DNA of 32,030 bases, from contig CAJUJZ010000010.1 of the NCBI GenBank assembly GCA_910586745.1, positions 1 through 32,030 on the forward strand, given 5' to 3'. Within the stretch, counting starts at the first letter, position 1. Each line of letters begins with the position of its first letter. Under the pieces are notes generated by a model, which was given only the letters and a program-made list of their open reading frames with translations, had not been told where the DNA came from and did no database searches. This document shows, in pieces, positions 14,433 to 22,319 of the stretch. Source of the DNA: an uncultured Mucispirillum sp. (GTDB lineage Bacteria > Chrysiogenota > Deferribacteres > Deferribacterales > Mucispirillaceae). Made by a program: the position numbers and the translations under genes.

Positions 14433-16049
14433 ATGAAAAAATTAATTTTCTTACTTATCCTTATTCCAAATATTATATATGCAAAAGAAACATTTGCCAA
14501 AGAAACATTTGATAGTTTTGCTGCACGGCTAGATAGCTGGGCACAGGGCTTAAATGGATTCGTTGTATCTACGGGTAAAGATGTGACTATTGATTTAGGC
14601 AAAAATGCCAATGTTATTAAAGGTATGGAGTTTACAGCTGCAAAAGAAGGCCAGGAACTTTTACACCCAGTAACAGGTAAATCATTAGGCAGAAAAAAGG
14701 TTGAAACTGGTAAAGTTATAATAAGCAGTGTGGAAGCAAAATACAGTGTGTGCAGCATAAAAGAAAATAAAGGAATTGGCAAAGGCAATCAGATATCTCA
14801 CATATATCCTGTTCCTGTGAGCATTAAAACAAACCTTTTAGAAGAAAGTGAAACTGCACAGCTAAGGTATGCTTTATTTAAACAGGGTGCATTGGTGGAA
14901 CGAGATACATCTGATTACAGTATTGTATGCGGCAGAGAAAAGGAAGGAGCAAATATTGCAAAATGCAGCCTTACATTTAATGGAAGTGAAATATTTTCTG
15001 ACGATATAGCAGTCAAAGGTGTTAAAATTATTAGAACTGCAAAAAATGTAGACAATATTAAACCATATAAAATAGAAACTACAGCTTATGGTATGGCTGT
15101 AGGTTATTTTTTAGGAAAAGATAATGATTACCTTGTAGCAGTTAATGAAAGGACATCAATAATAGTATATGAACTTAAAGATGGTATTTTGGTAGAAAAA
15201 GCATCTGTTAACTCAATTGGTGAAAATATTGTAAATATAGAAGCGCTTGATTTAAATAATAATGGTAAAGATGAATTATTTGTTTCAGCAGTAACAAAGA
15301 AAAATCAGCCTGCATCATATATATTTGAATATGACAATGGTGAATTTAAAATACTGCAGAAAGAAATACCTTATTTTTTCCGCACATATTATGCAGCAGG
15401 CAGAAAAAATATTATATGCCAGAGTTACACAGAAGGTGCTATGACTGGTATGATATATGGTGTAGAATATAAAGATGATGAAAAAAAATATTCATTTACA
15501 ACACCATACAGCCGCAGCTATGGTGCAGCTATATATGGATTTGGCTTAATCAAAGGCAGTGAAAATAGAGATGATGAAATAATGTTTTTTAATAGACACG
15601 GCGAGCTTAGTTTAAGTGACGGAGAAAAGATTAAAATATATAAAGAATTAGACTGCGGCAATACTCCAAACTATCTGGAATATTCAGAGAAATTAAATAC
15701 TGGTATAAATGTTGCAGCAACAGGAGAAAGTGCTGGATTTTTTGTATATGATGAACAGAGCATTATAGTGCCAGTATATCAGAGAATAATACAAATGACA
15801 GATGGCTCAATTATGCTTTATTCAAATAAACTGGCTAAAATGAATGTAATAGGCAAATACAAAGCAGCAAAAATCGGCTCATATTTTTTTACAAATAAAA
15901 TGGTACCTGTATGGGAGAAAAACCTTTCAGGTACAGCAGTAGCAGATATTGACATAACTTGTGATGGCAGTCATCTGGCTTATATATTATCCAATAATAA
16001 AAATGGCTTAAGCAAATCATTTTTATATGTGATAGACAGCAATCTTTAA
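14433..16049 (+). CDS. exported protein with FlgT-C-like segment and FG-GAP-like motif
   Basis: 538 residues with a signal peptide (MKKLIFLLILIPNIIYA). After a short AKETFAKETF duplication, residues about 40-110 (VTIDLGKNANVIKGMEF, HPVTGKSLG, GKVIISSVEAKYSVCSI) resemble the C-terminal domain of flagellar protein FlgT. The rest looks like a beta-propeller: DLNNNGKDELFVSA is a calcium-binding FG-GAP/VCBS-type motif, and DIDITCDGSHLAY is a second, weaker one. Comparable proteins occur in Geobacter-like bacteria as periplasmic VCBS-repeat proteins. It begins 10 bases after thiS, perhaps in the same transcript without a shared function. The specific role is unknown. Confidence 0.7.
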   Translation: MKKLIFLLILIPNIIYAKETFAKETFDSFAARLDSWAQGLNGFVVSTGKDVTIDLGKNANVIKGMEFTAAKEGQELLHPVTGKSLGRKKVETGKVIISSVEAKYSVCSIKENKGIGKGNQISHIYPVPVSIKTNLLEESETAQLRYALFKQGALVERDTSDYSIVCGREKEGANIAKCSLTFNGSEIFSDDIAVKGVKIIRTAKNVDNIKPYKIETTAYGMAVGYFLGKDNDYLVAVNERTSIIVYELKDGILVEKASVNSIGENIVNIEALDLNNNGKDELFVSAVTKKNQPASYIFEYDNGEFKILQKEIPYFFRTYYAAGRKNIICQSYTEGAMTGMIYGVEYKDDEKKYSFTTPYSRSYGAAIYGFGLIKGSENRDDEIMFFNRHGELSLSDGEKIKIYKELDCGNTPNYLEYSEKLNTGINVAATGESAGFFVYDEQSIIVPVYQRIIQMTDGSIMLYSNKLAKMNVIGKYKAAKIGSYFFTNKMVPVWEKNLSGTAVADIDITCDGSHLAYILSNNKNGLSKSFLYVIDSNL

Positions 16050-16183
16050 TATAGAAAATACTTATATATTAAATAGATTAGAAGTAAAAAAATACTATAA
16101 GGCTAAATATTTCTATACTAAGCAAAGGGGGAATTTGCAAAGTTATATATAATAATAGTATGATATTTTTATATAAATTATGA

Positions 16184-16220
16184 TAGTTCCTTCGCCTGCT
16201 CTGCATGCTCAGGAAGACAT
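16184..16220 (-). repeat. REP-like element, CTTCCTGAGC/GAAGGAAC subtype
   Basis: Minus strand: ATGTCTTCCTGAGCATGC, then AGAGCAGGCGAAGGAACTA. TTCCTGAGC and GCGAAGGAA can pair imperfectly, and the short centre differs from the sister copy at 16394. Confidence 0.75.
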
Positions 16221-16310
16221 ATATTATCATTTCATGAGTTTTATGCGGTTATTAAAAATTTTACTGCAACAAGATAAACAAAGCTGAAAAAATATTCAAA
16301 CCCACACTTT

Positions 16311-16341
16311 TGTCTATTCTGAGCAAAGCGAAGAATCTAGA
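16311..16341 (+). repeat. REP-like element, TATTCTGAGC/GAAGAATC subtype
   Basis: TGTCTATTCTGAGCAAAGCG followed by AAGAATCTAGA. Confidence 0.75.
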
Positions 16342-16393
16342 AAGGATATATAATTATTGTATAATACATTATAAATTTATATTTAGTATTTTA

Positions 16394-16430
16394 TAGTTCC
16401 TTCGTTTGCATAGCAAACTCAGGAAGACAT
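16394..16430 (-). repeat. REP-like element, CTTCCTGAGT/GAAGGAAC subtype
   Basis: Minus strand: ATGTCTTCCTGAGTTTGC, TAT, GCAAACGAAGGAACTA. Here the centre GTTTGC/GCAAAC is a perfect palindrome. Confidence 0.75.
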
Positions 16431-16518
16431 TGTCTAGTGTATCAATAATTTTATAAATTAATAAAATTTTGCTGAATAAATAATATATGCTATTCAATAA
16501 ATTACGATAACGATTTAA

Positions 16519-16547
16519 TGTCTATTCTGAGCCAAAGCGAAGAATCT
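16519..16547 (+). repeat. REP-like element left of the GIY-YIG gene
   Basis: TGTCTATTCTGAGCCAAAGC then GAAGAATCT. It is the inverted partner of 16945-16970, so the two copies flank the GIY-YIG gene. Confidence 0.75.
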
Positions 16548-16587
16548 AAAAAAATATTCTTGCTTTTTATTGTAATATAAATACAAT

Positions 16588-16931
16588 ATGCAAATGGAAG
16601 ATAAGTTTAAATCAATAATTTTATCACATAATCAAACAGCTTCAAGTAGGAATCAATATTATATTATTACTAACTACCATAATACAGTATTATATGTTGG
16701 TGTTACAAGCAATCTTATAAAAAGAGTGTACGAACATACAACTAAATTGGTAAAATGTTTTACGAATACTTATAATTGTAATAAACTTGTATATTTTGAA
16801 ATATTTTCAGATATTCAGGAAGCAATTAAAAGAGAAAAATATATTAAAGGTAAAAAAGAAGTTTTAAACTTGATTTAATTCAGTCATTAAATCCAGACTG
16901 GCTTGATTTATATGATATGATCACTCAATAA
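16588..16931 (+). pseudogene. small GIY-YIG nuclease gene, frameshifted near its 3' end
   Basis: An open frame of 96 residues (to 16878) holds a nearly complete GIY-YIG domain: QYYIITNYHNTVLYVGVTSN, LIKRVYEHTTKLVKCFTN, LVYFE and AIKREKYIKG. The family normally continues with a short tail of the form LNPEWxDLYD. That tail is present in the next frame as LIQSLNPDWLDLYDMITQ up to a stop at 16931, so a small insertion or deletion near 16875 has cut it off. The catalytic region is intact, so residual activity is possible. No good Shine-Dalgarno is seen before ATG. It is enclosed by inverted REP-like repeats (16519-16547, 16945-16970). Confidence 0.75.
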
Positions 16932-17357
16932 ATAACTTATATATTCATCGCCTTTGGCTCAGAGTAGACATTGTTGTGGTTTGAAAATTTTATCAGTTTT
17001 ATTTCTTTTTTTGCTTAATAAAAAATTTAATAGTGTGCATAGTGTTTGAAATACTAAAATATATATTCCTGAGTATGTCAAGCTATATCGTGGCAAGATA
17101 ATTTTTAATCAAATGATGAGATAAGGAAAAATAAAAATCGTGCAAAAAAGTTAAAATCGTTTTAAGTTTTTAAAAATTACATAGTCATTGCCCAGTAGTT
17201 GCATAGTCCCGCAACATACTTATCTCGCTATTCCATTATTTTTTATCTCACCCCCCCCCTATCAAGCAGGCGAAAGAACTATAACATGATAAATAATATA
17301 TATTATAATTTTATAAAGATATTGTTATAGACTGAATATTTTATTACTGTATCATAA
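16932..17357. other. intergenic region with repeat debris and a nine-C tract
   Basis: After the inverted REP-like element there is AT-rich DNA with no supported gene, a run of nine C at 17251-17259, and a partial REP-like half (GCAGGCGAAAGAACTATA, 17266-17283). The fliR stop follows at 17358. Confidence 0.55.
16945..16970 (-). repeat. REP-like element right of the GIY-YIG gene, inverted
   Basis: Minus strand: TGTCTACTCTGAGCCAAAGG then CGATGA. It matches the left copy at 16519 (TGTCTATTCTGAGCCAAAGC). Confidence 0.7.
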
Positions 17358-18146
17358 CTAATTTAAAAGTCCATTTATTTCAAAGAATTTTTGTATCTGT
17401 CTGAAGTATTCAAATACGACTTTTTCATAAGCTATATAGAAAAGCTGCATAGATGCAATAAGCATAAGCACGCCTATCGTAATTTTTACAGGGAAACCTA
17501 TTACCATAATATTCATCTGCGGTACAAGTCTTGCAAGTATACCCATTATAACATTTGTTATCATAAGTGCAATAAATACCGGTGCTGTAATCTGTATAGC
17601 TATAATGAATATTTTAATAAATGTAGTTAATATAAACATTAAAGCATCTTTATTAAAAGTAAAATCGCCAACAGGCATAAAATCAAATGACTGTCCAACT
17701 GCCCGTAAAAAAATATGGTGTCCATATATGCCTAGATATATTAATGTGCCTAAAATATTATATATCTGCCCTGTAAATGATACATTTGAGTTAGTGGATG
17801 GGTCTATAACACTAACCATACTAAAGCCTATTTGATAGTCTACAAGGTAACCGCCAAGCTGCAGACCGGAAAAAAGCAGGCTTGTCATACCGCCTATACA
17901 TATACCTATTAATATTTCCTTTGCAACGCTTACTACAAGCCATAAAATATTAGGGTCGGTAATTGTAACAGGAGTAACTACAGGCAGTAAAAGTAAAGAT
18001 ATTATTAAAACTAAAATCATACGGACAGGGTTTAAAAGAGATGAACTGCTGAAAACTGGTGCTGTAAAAAATAAGCCGCCCATACGCATTATTATTAAAA
18101 AATATGTAAGCAGACGGCTTGGTTCAAACAGGTCAGTAAACCCCAT
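17358..18146 (-). CDS. fliR: flagellar type III export protein FliR
   Basis: 262 residues, standard length, with about six membrane helices. Recognisable segments are SRLLTYFLIIMRMGGLFFTA near the N terminus, RMILVLIISLLLLPVV, and GGYLVDYQIGFSMVSVIDPS. FliR forms part of the FliPQR export gate at the base of the flagellum and works with FlhB, which here is encoded 12.7 kb away. It starts ten bases after the amidase gene ends, so the two probably share a transcript. No fliP or fliQ is adjacent. Confidence 0.93.
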   Translation of the reverse strand: MGFTDLFEPSRLLTYFLIIMRMGGLFFTAPVFSSSSLLNPVRMILVLIISLLLLPVVTPVTITDPNILWLVVSVAKEILIGICIGGMTSLLFSGLQLGGYLVDYQIGFSMVSVIDPSTNSNVSFTGQIYNILGTLIYLGIYGHHIFLRAVGQSFDFMPVGDFTFNKDALMFILTTFIKIFIIAIQITAPVFIALMITNVIMGILARLVPQMNIMVIGFPVKITIGVLMLIASMQLFYIAYEKVVFEYFRQIQKFFEINGLLN

Positions 18147-18155
18147 AATGATTAC

Positions 18156-19964
18156 CTAGAAATTATTATATTTTGATATATATTCCTTGATACCATCATA
18201 TATACCTTTTGCCACTTTTTTTCTATAGGCTGATGATTTTAATTTAGAAGCATCATCATTATTTGATAAAAAACCAGTTTCTACAAGGATAGCAGGCATA
18301 GTTGCACCTACAAGTACATAAAACGGTGCTTGTTTTACTCCAAGGTTTTGTTTTGGTGCTGCTTTAACATTTTTTACAAGACAGCTTTGTACCGAGCCTG
18401 CAAGGGACACAGATTCTTCTAATTTAGAATATTTTAAAATATCTTTTAAAATGCCCTGTAAATCTGAAATAGATTTAGTAGTGGCTTGGTTTTCAAGTGC
18501 TGCTACTTCAAGTGCTGCCCTGTCATTTGTTACATTAAACACAAATGTTTCAAGTCCTGTTGCTGCTTTATTTTTTGCAGCATTAGCATGTATTGATACA
18601 AATATATCTGCTTTTAATTTGTTAGCAATAGCTGTTCTTTCTTCAAGTGGTATAAACACATCTTTATTTCTAGTTAAATGAATATTTAAATCAGGGTCTG
18701 CTTTTAAATATTCATAAAGATATTTACTAATTTCAAGAACAATATCTTTTTCTTTTAAGCCGTTATAAACTGCACCTGGGTCTTTTCCACCGTGACCTGG
18801 GTCAATAACAATAGTCCTTATTTTAAGCCCTAATGCAGCACCTAAAGTAATATCTTTCGGTAAGTCATCTGGTCGTTTTGTTTTCATATCTGCTGGTGGC
18901 TTATTATTTTTAGCCACCTGTGTTTTAGATGCAATAACTGGTCTTTTGACTTCATCTTTCCTTTCAGAAGAAAATACATCAACAACTATTCTGCTTGGAT
19001 TGCTCATTTGAAAAACTGTGAAATCTTTTACATTTTCAGAATCAAGCACAACACGAGTTCTTTTATCCTGTGGATGATATCCAAGGCGGACTGCACTTAA
19101 AAGACCATCTTTTATAGATAAGTTTCTTGACACATTACTGCCAAGTATTGAGTTATTAATATCAATAGTTAAGCGTGGAGGTTTGTGAAGTGCTGCATCA
19201 GCTTTAAGCCAGTGGCTTGAATATTCTGCATTGTTAGATAAGTCTATGACTATTCTTGTATAATCCTGGTCAGAAAAATATCTGATACCATGTACATTTA
19301 CTGTTTTGCCTGATGCTGTAGCCCCAGAATCCTGTCCAGCAGATACTGATACTACATCTTTATCATCTTTTTCTGCAATATTTTTTACAGGCTCTTTTAC
19401 TGGTTTATTTACTGGCTGTTTGACCTGATTATTTGCAGTTATAACTGGGTTAGGTCTTGTAATAGTAGAACGGTTACTTGTACCAAGAGAAGCAAGTTTT
19501 TTTTCAGCTTCTTTAGCTTCTATGCTGTTCGGATGCTTTTGTATAAGCTTATTTAAAGTAAATTTTGCAGAAGTGCTGTCACGCCTTGCAAGAAAAATAT
19601 CAGCACTTTCTAAATAAGCCCGCCTTGCAGCAGAAGAAGAAAATGCTCCCTGCACCATTCTGTAATAGTTAAGAGATTTATCTAAATCTATCTGCATACT
19701 AAAACGCTCAAAAGAACGCCTGTATGCTCTTGCAGCACCTAGAAGTGCATCATCTGCATATTTACCTGATGGATTATCTGAATAAATTTTATAAAATTTA
19801 TCACCTATTGTAGTATAAGACTTTCTGCCTATTTGAGCAGTCCTGTCAAGGAGAGTTAAATCTTTATACATATCATCAATCTGGCTGGCATACACAAAAA
19901 CTGATGATACCATAAGAAAAAAAACTACAAAAAATGATAGCCTTAATTTATTTATAATATACAT
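18156..19964 (-). CDS. N-acetylmuramoyl-L-alanine amidase with AMIN domain
   Basis: 602 residues, longer than E. coli AmiC. In order: signal peptide (1-26, ending VFVYA), a helical TPR-like region (about 30-165, with KFTLNKLIQKHPNSIEAKEAE), a low-complexity K/P/V linker (about 170-215), an AMIN domain (about 222-335) that binds the wall or septum, a second linker, and a zinc amidase_3 domain (about 382-598). Zinc ligands His391 (DPGHGGKDPGA), Glu405 and His459 (SIHANA) and the catalytic Glu562 (VETGFLSN) are intact. It cleaves the amide bond between MurNAc and the stem peptide, probably in cell separation. The pairing with fliR hints at wall remodelling for flagella, which is inference. Confidence 0.92.
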   Translation of the reverse strand: MYIINKLRLSFFVVFFLMVSSVFVYASQIDDMYKDLTLLDRTAQIGRKSYTTIGDKFYKIYSDNPSGKYADDALLGAARAYRRSFERFSMQIDLDKSLNYYRMVQGAFSSSAARRAYLESADIFLARRDSTSAKFTLNKLIQKHPNSIEAKEAEKKLASLGTSNRSTITRPNPVITANNQVKQPVNKPVKEPVKNIAEKDDKDVVSVSAGQDSGATASGKTVNVHGIRYFSDQDYTRIVIDLSNNAEYSSHWLKADAALHKPPRLTIDINNSILGSNVSRNLSIKDGLLSAVRLGYHPQDKRTRVVLDSENVKDFTVFQMSNPSRIVVDVFSSERKDEVKRPVIASKTQVAKNNKPPADMKTKRPDDLPKDITLGAALGLKIRTIVIDPGHGGKDPGAVYNGLKEKDIVLEISKYLYEYLKADPDLNIHLTRNKDVFIPLEERTAIANKLKADIFVSIHANAAKNKAATGLETFVFNVTNDRAALEVAALENQATTKSISDLQGILKDILKYSKLEESVSLAGSVQSCLVKNVKAAPKQNLGVKQAPFYVLVGATMPAILVETGFLSNNDDASKLKSSAYRKKVAKGIYDGIKEYISKYNNF

Positions 19965-20081
19965 TTATACCTGCAGCAATACTTGTAAAATTAAATAATT
20001 ATATTATCAATATTATATGAAAATATCAATTATTTATTTTGCAAGTATAATATATTTTTGCTTTATTGTAAAAGTAAATAA

Positions 20082-21134
20082 TCAAAAAAAGTTCTTTTTC
20101 TTAAAAAACCATGCAAGCATTAATGAAACTGCAAACATGGCAAATACACTTACTGCAAACCCATGTGAATATGATGTGAATGGTATTTGTTCAAAGTTCA
20201 TTCCAAAAATACCGCCTATAACCATTGGTGGCAGCATTAATGTGGAAAGCATAGTAAGTATATTTATAAACTTATTAGATTTTAACTGCATTCTTGACAT
20301 ATTTTCGTCATATACAGAACGGATAGAGTCTTTGCAGTATAAAATTGCTTCATTTAAATACATAGCATGTTCAAATAAGTCTTCATAATATGGCACAATA
20401 GATACTGTATTATCTTCACTGTTGTGCTCTATGGATAGTTTTAAAAGCTGGTTTACAACATCATAAGATGCTCTTGTGTGTCTTGATAAAAAATTTACAT
20501 GCCTTTTTAATGTAAAAAGTTTGGAAGTATCACATGGACATGCAACATCAAGTGTCATAGTATCCTCTAAAGAATCTACTGATAAGTTAATAGAATTTAA
20601 TATCATTATGTAGTTATCTATCATAGCATCAATTAAGGCATATAAAAGATAATCGCTTCCTCTGGTATAAAAATTATTAAAATGCTTATATATCCTTTGC
20701 AGAACAATATTAAATTCATCGCAGTGATATTCTTCAAATGTAATTAAAAAATTATCTTTTTGGATAAAAGAAATCTGGTTATCCTGTATATTAGTATTAT
20801 TAATGCTTAATGAACGCATTATAATAAAGTTATAATCAAAAGTATCATCAAATTTAGGGTTATGATATGTTTCAAAAACATCTTCTAAAGTAAGGCTTGA
20901 AATGTTAAATGGTTTTAATGCTTCTATTACCCTGCTGCTGTCTGAAAGTCCTGTTACTCTAATCCATGTAACATATTTGTCTTTATTATCATAGTCTATA
21001 ACATCGTTTTCTATGACTTTGTCATTCATAATTTTGCAGCATGTAATGTTTGTTTGAACTGGTGCTGTATCGCCTTCATAGATAATTGTGCCTGGAGCTG
21101 CACCTTTTGATTTAGAGAAAAGTTTTTTATTCAT
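20082..21134 (-). CDS. corA: CorA-family magnesium/cobalt channel
   Basis: 350 residues, normal length. A large cytoplasmic alpha/beta N-terminal domain and long helix are followed by two C-terminal membrane helices (about 292-311 and 325-344). The selectivity motif Gly311-Met312-Asn313 lies in IFGMNFEQIP, and the tail is basic (FFKKKNFF). CorA forms a pentameric channel for Mg2+. The gene stands alone, about 120 bases upstream of the amidase gene on the same strand. Confidence 0.94.
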   Translation of the reverse strand: MNKKLFSKSKGAAPGTIIYEGDTAPVQTNITCCKIMNDKVIENDVIDYDNKDKYVTWIRVTGLSDSSRVIEALKPFNISSLTLEDVFETYHNPKFDDTFDYNFIIMRSLSINNTNIQDNQISFIQKDNFLITFEEYHCDEFNIVLQRIYKHFNNFYTRGSDYLLYALIDAMIDNYIMILNSINLSVDSLEDTMTLDVACPCDTSKLFTLKRHVNFLSRHTRASYDVVNQLLKLSIEHNSEDNTVSIVPYYEDLFEHAMYLNEAILYCKDSIRSVYDENMSRMQLKSNKFINILTMLSTLMLPPMVIGGIFGMNFEQIPFTSYSHGFAVSVFAMFAVSLMLAWFFKKKNFF

Positions 21135-21259
21135 ACTACTGCTCTCTTACTTTAACCATATGGATATGAGCTAAAGTGATTTAAAATAATAAAAATTTAT
21201 AAGCTGATTTATAATGATGGACTAACTATATTATTAGACCATAAAACAGCATAAACAAG

Positions 21260-21463
21260 TTATCTGCCTGCTGACTGTTTAGTTTTTGGTTTGGGTACAA
21301 AATGCATACACTGACTGCCTGAATTTTTAAATACTTCCAGTGATGGTATTATTTTAGATTTAAACCCTATAGCCTTGCATGCATAAGGAGTGGCAGGCTG
21401 CCAGGTAATCTGTAAATGTATGCAGTCAAAACAGTTTATTCTTTTTTGATTATTTTCTTTCAT
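21260..21463 (-). CDS. small four-cysteine protein of unknown function
   Basis: 67 residues with Cys11, Cys14, Cys29 and Cys52 in the arrangement CFDCIHLQITWQPATPYACK, then GFKSK, IPSLEVF, SGSQCMHF. I recall similar short proteins in Geobacter-like and other Proteobacteria with the core C-x2-C...W-x-P...C-x-A-x-GFKSK...P-S-x-x-V...SG-x-x-C. They are usually called hypothetical and sometimes labelled uracil-DNA glycosylase for unclear reasons. A single metal-binding site is plausible. It stands 125 bases upstream of corA. Confidence 0.75.
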   Translation of the reverse strand: MKENNQKRINCFDCIHLQITWQPATPYACKAIGFKSKIIPSLEVFKNSGSQCMHFVPKPKTKQSAGR

Positions 21464-21564
21464 ATTAGGTATATAAAGTAGTTAGGAAAAAATTGCAAGC
21501 AGTGAATTTGAATAAGTTATAAAAAGATTAAACTCTACCACTTTTTAGAGCAGTATAGCTTATT

Positions 21565-21580
21565 AACTCTTTAGAGAGTT
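21565..21580. other. short perfect hairpin
   Basis: AACTCT, TTAG, AGAGTT. It sits left of the IS200 remnant; no T run follows, so it is probably structural repeat debris. Confidence 0.4.
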
Positions 21581-21594
21581 GAGTATAGCGAAAC

Positions 21595-21619
21595 AAAAAA
21601 CTACTGGCTTTGCCAGTAG
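21595..21619 (-). terminator. minus-strand terminator
   Basis: On the minus strand CTACTGGC, AAA, GCCAGTAG is followed by TTTTTTG. It would stop read-through coming from the IS200 side toward the 67-residue gene. Confidence 0.7.
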
Positions 21620-21666
21620 ATGACAAAATCTTATAGAAAAAAATCTCTTATATAGTAAGATGAATT

Positions 21667-22227
21667 GTTCAAGTCACATCAAACTATAGTAACAAGGAGA
21701 TTTTATGTCACACAGTCTATCACATAGTAAATGGTTATGCAGGTATCATATAATCTTTACACCCACATTATGTACCAATAAGTATAGAAGAAAAATAATT
21801 TATAATAAATATAGGTAAAGCATAAGAGATATTATAAAAAGTTTATATTATTATAAAGGCATAGAAATATTAGAAGTTCATTTTATGCCCGATTATGTCC
21901 ATTTATTGTTATCAATTCCCCCAAAAGTATAGTGTATTAGGTATAATGGGCTGTTTAAAAGGCAAAAGTTCTTTAATGATATTTGAGAGACATGTCAATT
22001 TAAAATATTAATATGATAACCATCATTTTTGGTCAACAGGATATTATGTAAGTACAGTTGGCTTAAATGAAGCAACAATAAGAAAGTATATACAAGACCA
22101 AGAAAAAGAAGATATCTTACATGATAAATTAGGAGTAAAAGAATATGATAACCTTTTTAAAGGGCAGCTGATAAAATAATATCACTGTTAGTTAAACATA
22201 GTATTAGCTGCGATGTGACTTGAACAA
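21667..22227 (+). mobile_element. decayed IS200-type insertion sequence (IS200/IS605 family)
   Basis: The transposase remnant (21707-22179) is bracketed by a perfect 16-bp inverted repeat, TTGTTCAAGTCACATC at 21667-21682 and its complement at 22212-22227. IS200 elements normally lack terminal inverted repeats and use subterminal hairpins, so the repeat may mark structures near the ends rather than the ends themselves. The true boundaries could extend to about 21640 and 22260. No tnpB accessory gene is present. Confidence 0.65.
21707..22179 (+). pseudogene. tnpA: IS200-type Y1/HUH transposase (tnpA), inactivated
   Basis: ATG at 21707 has a good AAGGAG site. The translation runs HSKWLCRYHIIFTP, an unusual five-residue insert, KYRRKIIYNKYR, then a stop where family members continue. 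The frame goes on with IRDIIKSLYYYKGIEILEVH, MPDYVH and LLLSIPPK, a second stop and a frameshift, then MGCLKGKSSLMIFERH, a third stop, and HHFWSTGYYVSTVGLNEATI with RKYIQDQEKEDILHDK. The catalytic tyrosine region is recognisable, but the HUH motif (DHVH in active enzymes) reads DYVH. With three stops, a frameshift and a lost metal ligand, it cannot encode a functional enzyme. Confidence 0.9.
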
Positions 22228-22276
22228 GTCAACACAAATAGAAGCTGCAGGTGATAGTGGCTTACAGCCAAAAAGC

Positions 22277-22303
22277 AAACTACCCGTTTAACGGGTAGTT
22301 TTG
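22277..22303. terminator. bidirectional terminator between the IS remnant and the chemoreceptor
   Basis: AAACTACCCGTT (22277-22288) and AACGGGTAGTTT (22290-22301) form a 12-bp stem with a minimal loop, probably closing as a shorter stem. T-rich sequence follows on both strands. It lies 17 bases after the chemoreceptor stop. Confidence 0.8.
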
Positions 22304-22319
22304 ATTTTTCAGTAAGTCA

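Larger units (their letters stand above)
16050..16587. other. 538-bp repeat-rich intergenic region
   Basis: No gene supported. It contains four REP-like elements of two subtypes (16184-16220, 16311-16341, 16394-16430, 16519-16547) separated by AT-rich DNA. The minus-oriented ones read CTTCCTGAG...GAAGGAACTA, the plus-oriented ones TATTCTGAGC...GCGAAGAATCTA. Confidence 0.7.

Noticed and set aside
20017..20388. 123-residue plus-strand frame antisense to corA
   Set aside because: It lies over the 3' end of a well-recognised gene and mirrors its codons; no ribosome site.
21464..22319. An IS605-type element with tnpB
   Set aside because: Only tnpA remnants can be found; no room or sequence for tnpB.
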